From Chitinophagales bacterium (GTDB taxonomy: Bacteria > Bacteroidota > Bacteroidia > Chitinophagales > Saprospiraceae): a DNA stretch of 38,047 nt. The stretch spans positions 1-38,047 of the forward strand of contig JAAFJT010000046.1 of the NCBI GenBank assembly GCA_013298955.1. The letters are read 5' to 3'. Made by a program: the position numbers and the translations under genes. Shown here piece after piece: positions 1 through 8,609 of the stretch. How positions within the stretch are numbered: position 1 is the stretch's first letter; each line of letters opens with the position of its first letter. The notes under the pieces are model-generated. The model was not told the origin of the DNA. It worked only from the letters and a program-made list of their open reading frames with translations, and did not search any database.

Positions 1-1285
1 GCGCAGGCACATTATTAAGGAGCCAAGCAACCCGTTTATCCATCAAATTGACAATGCCGGGAAAACTATTTAAATCTGGGGTTGGAAGTATCGCATAACC
101 CGTTTGTGCAATGTATAAATTGGGTTTAAAACTCGCATAAGTGTAAAATTTATTGGGATCCTGTTGAACGTCTGAATTAATGAGGTTTTGTAGATTCAAA
201 CCTACCGTTCTGTAATAACCATTTAAAAACATCTCTGTCATCATCGTTTTCATATGGGCTACATATTGACGGCGGTACGTCGAATGACTATCGCTCAAAA
301 TCAACCTCAATAACGGACGTTCAGGATTGTTTTGATGTAAAAAAGGCGATAATGTAATCGCAGTCGAGGTATCCACTCGATTCGGAGTCGCTCCCGTAGA
401 AGTAAAAGACCCAAAGGACATATTCATATCCCAAATAATGGGGTTAAAACGACCGTTATTATCCTTCCAAAGGTAGTAATTCCACCCAAATATGCCTGAA
501 TAAGAGTCCAAATTCACCACTAATGCGTTAAACGCGCTCATCCAAATCACCCTATCCATGTCCATCACTTGCTCAATGGAAGCGGGTTTGTTTTTCAACG
601 TGTCGCATAAAGCCACTAAATCGTTCCAACCGTACTCCGATTTCAGCTCATAAGTGCGCATGTAACTGTTTGAATCCGCATTGATGTAGGTTAAACTGGG
701 TACGCCTCCATTAGGACCCGAAGGCGGATTGCACTTAAAAAACGGATTCGTATTGTTAGAATGAAATTCACGTTGACCAAACGTTTTCGTAATCGCCTCT
801 GTGTTGGTGTAAAGCCCTATCAAAGTATCATTGACATAGACGCGGGCAAAATTGGCTCGCGGACAGTGCATATAGTTTTTTAAAATATCAAAACTCAACG
901 CTTCTCGAACAAAACTTGGGTCATAATAAATATTGGAAAGTTTTATATCTTTAATGCCTTGATAATTTTGATTGCCTTTGATGTGGTCTAATTCAAAATG
1001 CCAAGGATTTTTGGTTCTATTGCTGCTAAAAGTTGAATTGCCTTTATATTTTGCCCCGATAGAATCGAAGGGAACACCATTGATTTTGATTTGTCGGGCA
1101 ACTGTAAAGGATTCATAGACTGACGAAGCGGCGGTATCCAATCGATAACTCCAATTCACATATGTGAAATAAACCCTAATTTCTTGAATTGCATCCATTT
1201 TGTAAAAGGGAGAGGCTTGGGCTTGGGCAATATTGGAATGGTAAAATAAAAACCAGAGCATCAAGCCAATAGAACGTTTTATCAT
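1..1285 (-). CDS. CotH-kinase-family secreted protein (3' end beyond window)
   Basis: An open minus-strand frame runs from ATG at 1283-1285 to the window edge (428 codons) and is cut at its C-terminus. Residues 1-24 are a signal peptide ending in an AQAQA stretch. The mature part shows the CotH layout: a YKGNSTF segment near 80-86 (the YRGNS-like motif), an N-lobe strand with IGLYTNTE near 156-163, a DMDR helix near 242-245, NLDSYSG near 258-264, and FGWNYYLWKDNNGRF leading to IIWDMNMSFG near 283-292, where D286 is the likely metal-binding acid. CotH proteins are atypical kinases known from spore coats and also common as exported proteins in Bacteroidota. The substrate here is unknown. A T9SS sorting tail may lie beyond the edge. 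It follows the subtilase gene on the same strand but is separated from it by a family B hairpin and has its own -7 motif, so it is probably its own unit. Confidence 0.8.
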   Translation of the reverse strand, partial: MIKRSIGLMLWFLFYHSNIAQAQASPFYKMDAIQEIRVYFTYVNWSYRLDTAASSVYESFTVARQIKINGVPFDSIGAKYKGNSTFSSNRTKNPWHFELDHIKGNQNYQGIKDIKLSNIYYDPSFVREALSFDILKNYMHCPRANFARVYVNDTLIGLYTNTEAITKTFGQREFHSNNTNPFFKCNPPSGPNGGVPSLTYINADSNSYMRTYELKSEYGWNDLVALCDTLKNKPASIEQVMDMDRVIWMSAFNALVVNLDSYSGIFGWNYYLWKDNNGRFNPIIWDMNMSFGSFTSTGATPNRVDTSTAITLSPFLHQNNPERPLLRLILSDSHSTYRRQYVAHMKTMMTEMFLNGYYRTVGLNLQNLINSDVQQDPNKFYTYASFKPNLYIAQTGYAILPTPDLNSFPGIVNLMDKRVAWLLNNVPA

Positions 1286-1324
1286 GCTTCAACAAATTTT
1301 ATTTTTTTTGAATAAAAAATTTAT

Positions 1325-1332
1325 CAAAGATA
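1325..1332 (-). promoter_or_regulatory. Candidate -7 element (TATCTTTG) upstream of the CotH gene
   Basis: On the minus strand this reads TATCTTTG, matching the Bacteroidota -7 form TANNTTTG. It lies 40 nt upstream of the start codon. No good -33 TTTG is present at 18-20 nt, so support is partial. Confidence 0.4.
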
Positions 1333-1402
1333 AGAAAAGTAAATATTAGTTGAAGCAAGAATGAGGGAATCGTAGGAATTAAGGAGACATTTTCAAGGCA
1401 AC

Positions 1403-1435
1403 AACGTTTGGAGGGTTTGAAACCCTCCAAACGTT
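1403..1435. repeat. Family B hairpin, copy 1 (16 bp arms, 1 nt loop)
   Basis: The left arm AACGTTTGGAGGGTTT (1403-1418) pairs perfectly with 1420-1435 around a single G. It lies about 38 nt past the subtilase stop. An outer pairing, TTTTCAAGG near 1390 with CCTTGAAAA near 1450, encloses it. It could end subtilase transcription, but no U-tract follows directly. It matches copies at 4468, 24573, 27987 and 34630. Confidence 0.9.
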
Positions 1436-1472
1436 ATACCTTAATACTACCTTGAAAATCAATCTTTTAATT

Positions 1473-3413
1473 TTATTTTAAAGTACTCAAATCTTTGGTA
1501 AAACCATTCACACCGCCATTTTTCAAGGTTACTTGGATTTTATTTGCCTCCGTTAACGTACCGCAGTACCCTACTAAAACCCTATAAATCGTTGCCGCAC
1601 CCGTTCCTGCCGCATGCCAATACACAGGTTGTTTAAATTGCGTTTCCAATTTAGGCGCAACCGCCTTGATACTGTCCAGTTGCGAAAAACTGCCCGCTTG
1701 AACGCTAAAACCTTGTGCTGGAACTTTGGAATTGGTTCCCCAGCGCATCAAGCCACTGCCTGTATTAGCAGCAGGCGCAGGCGTTGGAGTCGGCGCAGGC
1801 GTAACAGGTGTTGGTTTTGGAGGCGTTGGAGTCGTAGCAGGTGTTGGAGTGGGCTGAGGTGCGCCCGCAACAACGCCTTTCCGTTTCAACGCTTCTTTGA
1901 CCGCCGCCGCCGCATTCACACGCCCGTAACCATACAATTTGGAATGCCCTTGTGCATTATAATCGGCAGGCGTACCAATTTTATCGGCAGTTTGAATCAA
2001 TATTTTTTTAATATCTTTGGAGGTCAAATCAGGATTGGCAGACAACATCAAAGCACAAATCCCTGCAACCAAAGGTGTTGCACTCGAAGTGCCGCCAAAA
2101 TGTTGATACCGAATCCCTCTATCTTTATTGTCTCCGTAATAAAATTCATCGACCGTCCCTTGCGCCCAAAACGCCCGAGCTGCTAAAATTGGAAAACCGC
2201 CATTACTTGGCGCGCAAATCGTCACTTCTGGTCCTGTATTGGAATAATCGGGATGAATATCATCACTCGTCGAAGCTGCCACACAAATTACATCAGGATG
2301 AATCGCGTAATAATTGACATAATCAACGCCTTCATTCCCCGCCGCAAAACAAATCACACAACCTTTGCCACCGCGCCCTTCTCGGGCTGCTTTGGCAATC
2401 GCCGCCGCCTTATCGGGACCCAATTGATAATTGCTATCCACAGAACCCCAACTGCAACTGATGACATCCGCCCCATTTTTGATACAATAATTAAACATGG
2501 CTTCCGTCGTTTCAATGCTAAACCCCGTCCCACTTACAGGCATAAAACGCGCCACAGGAGCAGCTCCAACCATACCTGTCCCATTGGAAGGCGCAATCGC
2601 AACACTCGCACAAGGCGTTCCATGCGTAAAAGTAGGGTCGCCCATCCGCAATTTGGGCGAATTATCCCAAATATCCCAAGGTTTGACGACTTTATCTTTC
2701 AAATCCACATGCGTTGTATCAAAACCATTGTCAATGACCGCAACCACCACATTTGGATTTCCAAAACCATCCAATAATTTCCACGCATCCACCACTTTGG
2801 CATCCGCATTGGGCTTCATGAGCCAATTTTGGCTTGGATTATCGACCACTTTGCCCGTATTTTGCAAATGCCACATGTGCGGAAACAAATTATCCGTCGG
2901 TTGTACATATGCACAACTCGGTATCGGCATATCAATATCGGGTTCTGCCCATTTGATTTCCGTTTTTGCTTGCAAACCCATAGCGCATTTCAACGGATTC
3001 GGAGAAGCCGTCGTAACCACTACCACAACCCTATTTTCCGCACGCCGTTCTTTCAAATCAAGGCTAAACTCTTGCAAAATCTCCGATTGTCGAATTTCGG
3101 TAATGCCTGTATTAAACGTGACGAATAACGTTCCTGTCGGAACCATCGGAACATCACTGCCTGGCGCGTGATACACATGGGTACAAACTTCCACTTGCTC
3201 CAAAGCCCGCGTATTATCCAATACGTTTTCCAATTTTTCGCCGCGTTTTTTCTTCAATTGCACGACTTTGAATCCGCCAAGATTCGGATGCGCTTTCTGT
3301 CGAACAAAATCGTCGTTCAACCCGCGCGTCGTATCACTTTTTACCCCTACGAGTTTTAAACTTTTGGTTAAGACGATTTCGCCTTTGCCGAATTTTACCT
3401 TGATTTTTGTCAT
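1473..3413 (-). CDS. Subtilisin-like (S8) serine protease with Pro-rich linker and C-terminal SPOR domain
   Basis: 646 aa. The catalytic triad is intact: D228 in VAVIDNG, H264 in THGTPCAS, and S443 in GGTSSATP, with oxyanion N360 in FAAGN. The catalytic core begins near residue 175 with FPHMWHLQNTG, which recalls the start of the kexin/convertase-like core. Residues 1-170 are probably a propeptide-like or binding region. Residues 517-549 form a Pro/Thr/Ala linker, and 560-646 fold like a SPOR domain (GFSVQAGSFSQLDSIKAVAP), which in other proteins binds denuded peptidoglycan glycans. There is no visible signal peptide or membrane segment, and no better upstream start. That is odd for a protein with a SPOR module, so export is unclear. 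It is the third gene of a minus-strand row (mnmA, lipoprotein, this gene). A family A element lies in its upstream region. Confidence 0.9.
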   Translation of the reverse strand: MTKIKVKFGKGEIVLTKSLKLVGVKSDTTRGLNDDFVRQKAHPNLGGFKVVQLKKKRGEKLENVLDNTRALEQVEVCTHVYHAPGSDVPMVPTGTLFVTFNTGITEIRQSEILQEFSLDLKERRAENRVVVVVTTASPNPLKCAMGLQAKTEIKWAEPDIDMPIPSCAYVQPTDNLFPHMWHLQNTGKVVDNPSQNWLMKPNADAKVVDAWKLLDGFGNPNVVVAVIDNGFDTTHVDLKDKVVKPWDIWDNSPKLRMGDPTFTHGTPCASVAIAPSNGTGMVGAAPVARFMPVSGTGFSIETTEAMFNYCIKNGADVISCSWGSVDSNYQLGPDKAAAIAKAAREGRGGKGCVICFAAGNEGVDYVNYYAIHPDVICVAASTSDDIHPDYSNTGPEVTICAPSNGGFPILAARAFWAQGTVDEFYYGDNKDRGIRYQHFGGTSSATPLVAGICALMLSANPDLTSKDIKKILIQTADKIGTPADYNAQGHSKLYGYGRVNAAAAVKEALKRKGVVAGAPQPTPTPATTPTPPKPTPVTPAPTPTPAPAANTGSGLMRWGTNSKVPAQGFSVQAGSFSQLDSIKAVAPKLETQFKQPVYWHAAGTGAATIYRVLVGYCGTLTEANKIQVTLKNGGVNGFTKDLSTLK

Positions 3414-3470
3414 AAGGATTTTTTGAGTAATTTAATTATAAATGATATACTTCACATGCGGTAGTTTTGT

Positions 3471-3601
3471 GATACAATTGGAACACGGATGACGCGGATT
3501 GGGCGAATGTTCACGGATTTTTTTTGGCTTTTGTACTGAATTTTTAAAAAAAAATCCGTGAACATTCGCTCAATCCGCGTCATCCGCGTTCCCATTGTAT
3601 C
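3471..3601. repeat. Family A palindromic element, copy 1
   Basis: Left arm 3471-3527 and right arm 3545-3601 are near-perfect inverted copies (GATACAATTGG to GTGAACATTCG and so on) around an AT-rich loop. Within an arm the word CGGAT/CGAAT recurs at 3486, 3495, 3504 and 3514 (spacing 9, 9, 10). Both arms carry the variant GCGAATGTTCAC, which no other copy has. It lies between the lipoprotein stop and the subtilase start, both on the minus strand. Confidence 0.92.
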
Positions 3602-3650
3602 CAAAACCACCCGACGCACAGTATATGTTTTAACACTGCTTTTACGGGTT

Positions 3651-3658
3651 CAAAGATA
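3651..3658 (-). promoter_or_regulatory. Possible -7 element (TATCTTTG) reading toward the subtilase
   Basis: TATCTTTG on the minus strand fits TANNTTTG and sits just past the lipoprotein stop, so the subtilase may have its own transcript with family A copy 1 in its leader. No convincing -33 element is present. Confidence 0.3.
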
Positions 3659-3666
3659 GTTAAAAA

Positions 3667-4413
3667 TTATTCATAACTTAGAACGGTCATTTTTAAAAAA
3701 TAGCCTTTACTGGCTTTTTTTTCCCAACTGAGATTTGCATCCAAACGCTGTGTATCCACAATTTTCACTTCCCGATACACCAAACCAATGCCTTTTGCAT
3801 ATTTTTCGAGTTGATAACGCCATTCCGTTAAGATTTTAGGGTCGGTTTGGGCTTTAATGGTCAGGATTTCTGTAAACGCTTTTGTACCAATCATTTCCGA
3901 TTTGCCGATGGATTCTGTTGAATAAGTCCATTTTTTAGCAAAAGGTTCTAAGATTTCGCCCGCCACGACGATTTTCAAACCTGCGTCTATAAAAATATTT
4001 CCATCCCAAGTCTGCTTTTCAAAAACAGGAATGGGGAATTTTAAAAAAGTCATATTGTTCTCGAATCGAATCGATTGATTATCAAACAATTGCGCTCCAA
4101 AAATATTTTTGATTTCCCATCTAAAACTATCATTTTTGCGTTCAAATCGCTCCATCCGATACGTTAAATGACCCGAAAGATTGCGAAACGTATCTTTGAC
4201 CACTTCTTTGGCTTGGAGTCGAAACGTATCTATTTTCACGCCTTGCGCAGTGGTATCGTAGATAATCGAATCAATTTGATAGGTAATGAATTTGCCAATC
4301 GTTAGTGGATAATATTCAGCTCCGATAGGCGTGAAAGGTTCCGTTTCATTTTTGCCGCAAGCGAAACAGCAAAATAAGGAAATAATAAGGAAATAACGCA
4401 TATTTGAATTCAT
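3667..4413 (-). CDS. Putative lipoprotein of unknown function
   Basis: 248 aa. A hydrophobic start (MRYFLIISLFCCFAC) ends in a lipobox-like CCFAC with the acylated Cys at C19. M5 is an equally plausible start. After a short charged spacer (GKNETEPF) the protein reads YYPLTIGKFITYQIDSIIYD, a pattern shared by uncharacterised Bacteroidota lipoproteins that begin with a 'Y-PL--G---Y--D' strand. The rest is beta-rich, with no catalytic motif that I recognise. It follows mnmA by 97 nt on the same strand, with family B copy 2 between. Likely anchored in the outer or inner membrane; role unknown. Confidence 0.8.
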   Translation of the reverse strand: MNSNMRYFLIISLFCCFACGKNETEPFTPIGAEYYPLTIGKFITYQIDSIIYDTTAQGVKIDTFRLQAKEVVKDTFRNLSGHLTYRMERFERKNDSFRWEIKNIFGAQLFDNQSIRFENNMTFLKFPIPVFEKQTWDGNIFIDAGLKIVVAGEILEPFAKKWTYSTESIGKSEMIGTKAFTEILTIKAQTDPKILTEWRYQLEKYAKGIGLVYREVKIVDTQRLDANLSWEKKASKGYFLKMTVLSYE

Positions 4414-4467
4414 TGTTTTAGTGGAGCTATTTTTATAATAAGTAGTTAAGTTTAAACAATCGACAAC

Positions 4468-4500
4468 AACGTTTGGAGGGTTTTAAACCCTCCAAACGCT
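4468..4500. repeat. Family B hairpin, copy 2
   Basis: The arms 4468-4483 and 4485-4500 pair around one T, with a single mismatch at the base (T to C at 4499). AAGTAGTT lies at 4440-4447, exactly 20 nt before the arm, as in copy 3. The hairpin starts 11 nt past the mnmA stop. Confidence 0.9.
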
Positions 4501-4510
4501 ATTTTACGAT

Positions 4511-5611
4511 TCAATTCAAAGCACTTTTGTAAATAATGCCGCCGCCTACCACATCATCGCCTTCATAAAAAACAGCCGATTGTCCCGGCGCGACCCCTTT
4601 TACATTTGCAAAAAACTCTACATATAAATTGTCTTTTTGAGGTATCAATTGACTCATCGTTCCGCCATCATTGTAACGAACTTGCGTTGCAACTTCCAAA
4701 CCAGTCGGAATAGTCGCATATTTCATCGAATTGACCCTGCCAACCGTCATCCCATTGCGCAATAAATCACCCATTTCACCCAAAACCACTGTATTGGTAA
4801 GCGGTTGAATCTCTGTTACAAACATCGGTTTCCCAAACGCTGCACCCAAACCTTTGCGCTGCCCAATCGTATAAAACGGATAACCTTGATGTTTTCCAAT
4901 AATTTCACCTTTGATATTGACAAAATTACCGCCCGCAACCGTCGTTTCCAAATCAGGCACGCGCCGTTTCAAAAAACCGCGATAATCATTATCAGGCACA
5001 AAACAAATCTCATAACTTTCCGTTTTTTTCGACAATTCTTCATAACCAGCGTCCAATGCGTATTGCCGAACCTGCGGTTTGGTCAAATGTCCCAATGGAA
5101 AACGGCTCCGATTCAAGCATTCCTGACTCAAACCCCACAAAACATAGGATTGGTCTTTCTTAACATCTGCCGATTTAGTTATATATTTTCTGCCATTCAA
5201 CTCCTTAATCATGGCATAATGCCCTGTTGCAATAAATTCACAATCCATCGCATCAGCCCGTTTTAACAAAGCACTCCATTTAATATGTGTGTTGCACAAA
5301 ACGCAAGGATTCGGCGTTCTGCCCGCCAAATATTCCTCCACAAAATTGTCAATGACATAATCGCCAAATTCATTGCGAATGTCCACAATAAAATGATGAA
5401 AACCCATTTTGACCGCGACTTGTCGGGCATCATTAATCGAATCGAGGCTGCAACAACCTGTTTCCTTTTTAGAACCGCCCGAATTGGCATAATCCCAAGT
5501 CTTCATCGTGATGCCAACGACTTCGTAACCTTCTTCGTGAAGCATCATTGCGGCAACGGTGCTGTCAATCCCGCCACTCATTGCCACTAAAACGCGCCCT
5601 TTTTTACTCAT
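4511..5611 (-). CDS. mnmA: tRNA-specific 2-thiouridylase MnmA
   Basis: 366 aa, the normal family length. It transfers sulfur to U34 of Lys, Glu and Gln tRNAs in the cytoplasm, activating the base with ATP. The PP-loop SGGIDS is at residues 12-17. The two catalytic cysteines are C106 (in NPCVLCN) and C203 (in SYEICFVPDNDYR). The tRNA-recognition stretch TGHYA and the C-terminal beta-barrel (YTIGQRKGLGAAFGKPMFV onward) are present. TGCCSLDSINDAR near 51-63, with an extra Cys pair, is a variant I associate with Bacteroidota MnmA. The start is ATG with no Shine-Dalgarno. It heads a minus-strand row. Confidence 0.97.
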   Translation of the reverse strand: MSKKGRVLVAMSGGIDSTVAAMMLHEEGYEVVGITMKTWDYANSGGSKKETGCCSLDSINDARQVAVKMGFHHFIVDIRNEFGDYVIDNFVEEYLAGRTPNPCVLCNTHIKWSALLKRADAMDCEFIATGHYAMIKELNGRKYITKSADVKKDQSYVLWGLSQECLNRSRFPLGHLTKPQVRQYALDAGYEELSKKTESYEICFVPDNDYRGFLKRRVPDLETTVAGGNFVNIKGEIIGKHQGYPFYTIGQRKGLGAAFGKPMFVTEIQPLTNTVVLGEMGDLLRNGMTVGRVNSMKYATIPTGLEVATQVRYNDGGTMSQLIPQKDNLYVEFFANVKGVAPGQSAVFYEGDDVVGGGIIYKSALN

Positions 5612-6041
5612 GACTTAAAAATTTGAACACCTATTTTTACTGTATTTTCTATGCAACAGGCTCGATTTCCAACGAATGAAGTTTCAAAGACTTATGGAGA
5701 AAACCGTAAAAAATGGTGCGCGTTGTTAATTGAAAATTTAAATTAAATATTGAAAAATGATAATCGTAAAATACGCTAAATCAGTTATTTCTACATAACG
5801 CGTTTTTATCCGACTCATTTTGACGGCAAATATACGCGTTTTTTTGGAAAAAACAGGTCGAAAAATACCTATTTGTAGGTAAAACGCCTTTGAGATAATT
5901 TGTATTAGTAAAATAAAAATGAAGAAAATGACAAATATTTGACAAAACTTTTACCCCAAAACGCTTTGAAATTCAAGAACTGGCAATATTTTCGCCTCCG
6001 AATTGGAAACAAACATTTCAGTCATCTTAAAACATACCTTT
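5612..6041. other. Intergenic region between divergent mnmA and rlpA-like genes
   Basis: About 430 nt, AT-rich, with no gene that I can support. It holds a good plus-strand promoter at 5965-5994. A minus-strand TATATTTG (5834 back to 5827) could serve mnmA, but it lies over 200 nt upstream and lacks a clean -33 element. No large inverted repeat is present, unlike most other gaps in this window. Confidence 0.6.
5965..5994 (+). promoter_or_regulatory. Candidate promoter for the rlpA-like gene
   Basis: TTTG at 5965-5968, an 18 nt spacer, then TATTTTCG at 5987-5994 (one base off TANNTTTG). Transcription would begin near 6001. That leaves about 40 nt before ATG 6042 but almost none before an upstream in-frame ATG at 6003, which supports the 6042 start. 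Confidence 0.55.
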
Positions 6042-6863
6042 ATGAGAATCTTTTCAAAGTCGCTTATGGCAATCATTGCTTGCCTGTTGATGTGCAGCAA
6101 TCCTTTAATTGCTGAAGAATACGGTTACATTTCCGTCTATTCTGCCAAATTCAATGGCAGCAAAACGGCAAATGGCGAGTCTTTTGTGCATTCGGGCAAA
6201 ACGGCTGCCCATAAAACCCTCCCTTTTGGGACGATGTTGCGGATTACGCGCATGGATAATAATCAATCGGTTGTGGTTCGGGTCAATGATAGAGGCCCTT
6301 ATGTTAACAATCGCATTGCGGATATTTCATTGGCGGCGGGCGAATTGATTGGTTTGACCTATGAGCAAACCGTAAAAGTTAAAATGGAAATTATTGGAGA
6401 TGCGGCAAATATGCCGAGTTCTTATAGTTATTCCAAAAAAACGGGTGGGAATCCGAGTACACAGGGTGCGCCACCGTCTGTTGCCGACTTATCAGAAGGG
6501 TTATCTGCTAAGGGCGATGTGCCGCGTGAATACAATCAGCGTTCCGCGCCCGATTTATCTAAAAAAACAATGAAATCGAATAGTGGAACCTCCGATGGAT
6601 TGTACAAAATCCAATTGCAACGCCCTAACAAAAAAGGATACGCGATACAAGTGGCTTCTGTGAAAGGCAAAGAGAATATGTTGCACAAAGTCTCTGATTT
6701 ACAATCCGATTCGTATCGAAATGTTTTAATACATGAAGGTTCAAATGACTCGTATAAAATTTTATTAGGCTCTTTTGATACGCATTCGACGGCGGAATCT
6801 TATTTGAAAGATTTGAAAAAGAAAAATATTAGTGGCTTTGTGGTCAATTTGAGCGATTTTTAG
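6042..6863 (+). CDS. rlpA: RlpA-like septal-ring protein (DPBB domain plus SPOR domain)
   Basis: 273 aa from ATG 6042; an in-frame ATG at 6003 would put 13 residues ahead of the signal peptide. Residues 1-24 are a signal peptide. Residues 27-118 form a double-psi beta-barrel with the RlpA pattern: FNGSKTANGESF, AAHKTLPFGT, VVVRVNDRGPY, DISLAAGE. The likely active-site acids and base are E46, H57 and D83, the set required for lytic transglycosylase activity in characterised RlpA. A low-complexity linker (125-190) leads to a SPOR domain (about 197-270; YAIQVASVKGKENML ... ILLGSFDTHSTAESYL). The protein would act in the periplasm at septal peptidoglycan. No lipobox is seen, so it may be soluble rather than a lipoprotein. 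It appears monocistronic, ending in a strong inverted repeat. Confidence 0.9.
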   Translation: MRIFSKSLMAIIACLLMCSNPLIAEEYGYISVYSAKFNGSKTANGESFVHSGKTAAHKTLPFGTMLRITRMDNNQSVVVRVNDRGPYVNNRIADISLAAGELIGLTYEQTVKVKMEIIGDAANMPSSYSYSKKTGGNPSTQGAPPSVADLSEGLSAKGDVPREYNQRSAPDLSKKTMKSNSGTSDGLYKIQLQRPNKKGYAIQVASVKGKENMLHKVSDLQSDSYRNVLIHEGSNDSYKILLGSFDTHSTAESYLKDLKKKNISGFVVNLSDF

Positions 6864-6868
6864 CACCT

Positions 6869-6941
6869 ATTTAGAAAGCAAAAATGTTCTTTGGGGACAT
6901 CCGCACTGGATGTCCCCAAAGAACATTTTTGCTTTCTAAAT
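6869..6941. repeat. Perfect 34-bp inverted repeat after rlpA-like gene
   Basis: Arms 6869-6902 and 6908-6941 match perfectly around the 5 nt loop GCACT. The arm core is GGGGACATCC with its complement. It begins 6 nt past the stop codon and is a likely transcription end or RNA-stabilising hairpin. It is not related in sequence to families A or B. Confidence 0.92.
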
Positions 6942-7039
6942 AAATATTCGATATTTCTTGGTTATTTGCCATTTTTTGATTTGTTTTGACCCCAGAAAAA
7001 CAATTTTCGTCGGAAAAGCCGACTTTTAACAATCAAAAA

Positions 7040-7047
7040 TAATTTTG
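7040..7047 (+). promoter_or_regulatory. Candidate -7 element (TAATTTTG) for the permease
   Basis: It matches TANNTTTG exactly and lies 24-31 nt upstream of ATG 7071. No TTTG is found at the expected -33 distance, so support is partial. Confidence 0.4.
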
Positions 7048-7070
7048 CAAATTTAAACAACCAAAAAAGT

Positions 7071-8552
7071 ATGGCAAATTTGTGGGTCAAAAAATCATTA
7101 GCAAGTCTAATGGAACAGGCTTCTGATTCCGAAAAAGGACTTAAAAGAACGCTCGGTGCTTGGAATTTAGTGGCATTAGGCATCGGCGCAATCATTGGCG
7201 CAGGGCTTTTTGTCCGTACTGCTTCCGCCGCCGCACAAGCTGCGGGTCCGTCTGTCACCCTTTCTTTCATTGTAGGTGCCATCGGTTGTGCCTTTGCAGG
7301 ACTTTGTTATGCGGAGTTTGCATCCAAAATCCCTATCGCAGGCAGCGCGTACACCTACGCTTACGCAACAATGGGTGAAATCGTCGCATGGATTATCGGC
7401 TGGGCATTGATTATGGAATACGCACTCGGCGCGGCAACCGTATCGATTGCATGGAGCGAATATTTAAACAAATTGTTGGGTAACGCGATACCATTTGAAT
7501 GGTGTCATTCGCCGATGGAAGGCGGTATTATCAACGCACCTGCTTTGATAATACTTTTAGCATTAACGTTATTATTGATTCGTGGAACCGAAGAATCGGC
7601 TACGGTCAATGCCGTGATTGTAGCGATTAAAGTTGCTATTGTATTGATTTTCATTGTAGTAGGCTTTCAATTTATTGACCCTGCGAATCATTTACCGTAC
7701 TTTATTCCTGAAAATACGCCCCCTGTTTTAGACCCTAAAACGGGTAAAGTCTTAATTGATTACGCGCCGTTTTTTAAACATGGTTACGGTGGAGTCGTTG
7801 GCGGTGCGGCAATAGTCTTTTTTGCCTTCATTGGTTTTGATGCTGTTTCGACGGCGGCGCAAGAGGCGAAAAATCCTGCCCGCGATATGCCGATTGGGAT
7901 TTTGGGTTCGTTAGCGGTTTGTACGGTTTTATACATTTTGTTTGCGCACGTTTTGACGGGCGTTGCAAATTGGTCTGAATTTGCAGACCCTACCAAAGGA
8001 CGGGAAGCATCGGTTGCCTATGCGATTACGGCACATATGCCAGGTTATGGCTGGTTGGCAACAGCAGTGACGGTGGCGATTTTGGCAGGTTTTTCCTCTG
8101 TGATTCTCGTGATGTTGATGGGTCAAAGCCGTGTTTTTTACTCTATGTCTCAAGATGGCTTGTTGCCAAAAGCGTTTTCGGAGTTGCATCCGCGCTTCCG
8201 CACCCCTTTCAAATCGAATTGGATTTTATTTGTATTTGTTGGTTTGTTTGCGGCGTTAGTGCCGGGTAGTGTGGCAGGAGATTTGACCTCATTTGGGACA
8301 TTATTGGCATTCGTGTTGGTGAGTTTGGGCGTTTTAATCATGCGCAAAGGCGAAACCGCAGGAGAAGCTGCTAATGCAGTCGGTTTTCGGACTCCCTTAG
8401 TGCCATTAGTGCCGATTTTGGGAGCCATCGTATGTTTAGGAATGATTGTGGCGATTGACCTAACAACACTGGCTTCAGCATTCATTTGGATGATCATTGG
8501 TTTAGTGGTTTATTTTACATACAGTCAGAAAAATAGCAAATTGCAATCGTAA
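7071..8552 (+). CDS. APC-superfamily amino-acid permease (CAT/YfnA-like), paralog 1
   Basis: 493 aa, with 12 or more hydrophobic segments. The N-terminal signature LGIGAIIGAGLFVRTA (about residues 36-51) is the unwound TM1 substrate-binding motif of APC transporters. CYAEFASKIPIAGSAYTYAY follows in TM3. The loop FIGFDAVSTAAQEAKNPARDMPIGI is typical of the cationic amino-acid transporter branch. It sits in the inner membrane and imports or exchanges amino acids; the substrate cannot be read from sequence. A second member lies at 32943-34604 and shares most of these motifs. Confidence 0.93.
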   Translation: MANLWVKKSLASLMEQASDSEKGLKRTLGAWNLVALGIGAIIGAGLFVRTASAAAQAAGPSVTLSFIVGAIGCAFAGLCYAEFASKIPIAGSAYTYAYATMGEIVAWIIGWALIMEYALGAATVSIAWSEYLNKLLGNAIPFEWCHSPMEGGIINAPALIILLALTLLLIRGTEESATVNAVIVAIKVAIVLIFIVVGFQFIDPANHLPYFIPENTPPVLDPKTGKVLIDYAPFFKHGYGGVVGGAAIVFFAFIGFDAVSTAAQEAKNPARDMPIGILGSLAVCTVLYILFAHVLTGVANWSEFADPTKGREASVAYAITAHMPGYGWLATAVTVAILAGFSSVILVMLMGQSRVFYSMSQDGLLPKAFSELHPRFRTPFKSNWILFVFVGLFAALVPGSVAGDLTSFGTLLAFVLVSLGVLIMRKGETAGEAANAVGFRTPLVPLVPILGAIVCLGMIVAIDLTTLASAFIWMIIGLVVYFTYSQKNSKLQS

Positions 8553-8609
8553 AAGCGTATAGCGAATGGAAGGTTTTAAAAACCTGTCCCTTACCCACAA
8601 ATAGATTTG

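Noticed and set aside
2253-3171. Long plus-strand frames opposite the subtilase
   Set aside because: They mirror the codon pattern of the real gene, show no domain and have Arg/His/Thr-rich composition typical of shadow frames.
6003-6041. Upstream start of the RlpA-like gene
   Set aside because: It would leave almost no leader after the predicted promoter and would bury the signal peptide; ATG 6042 fits better.
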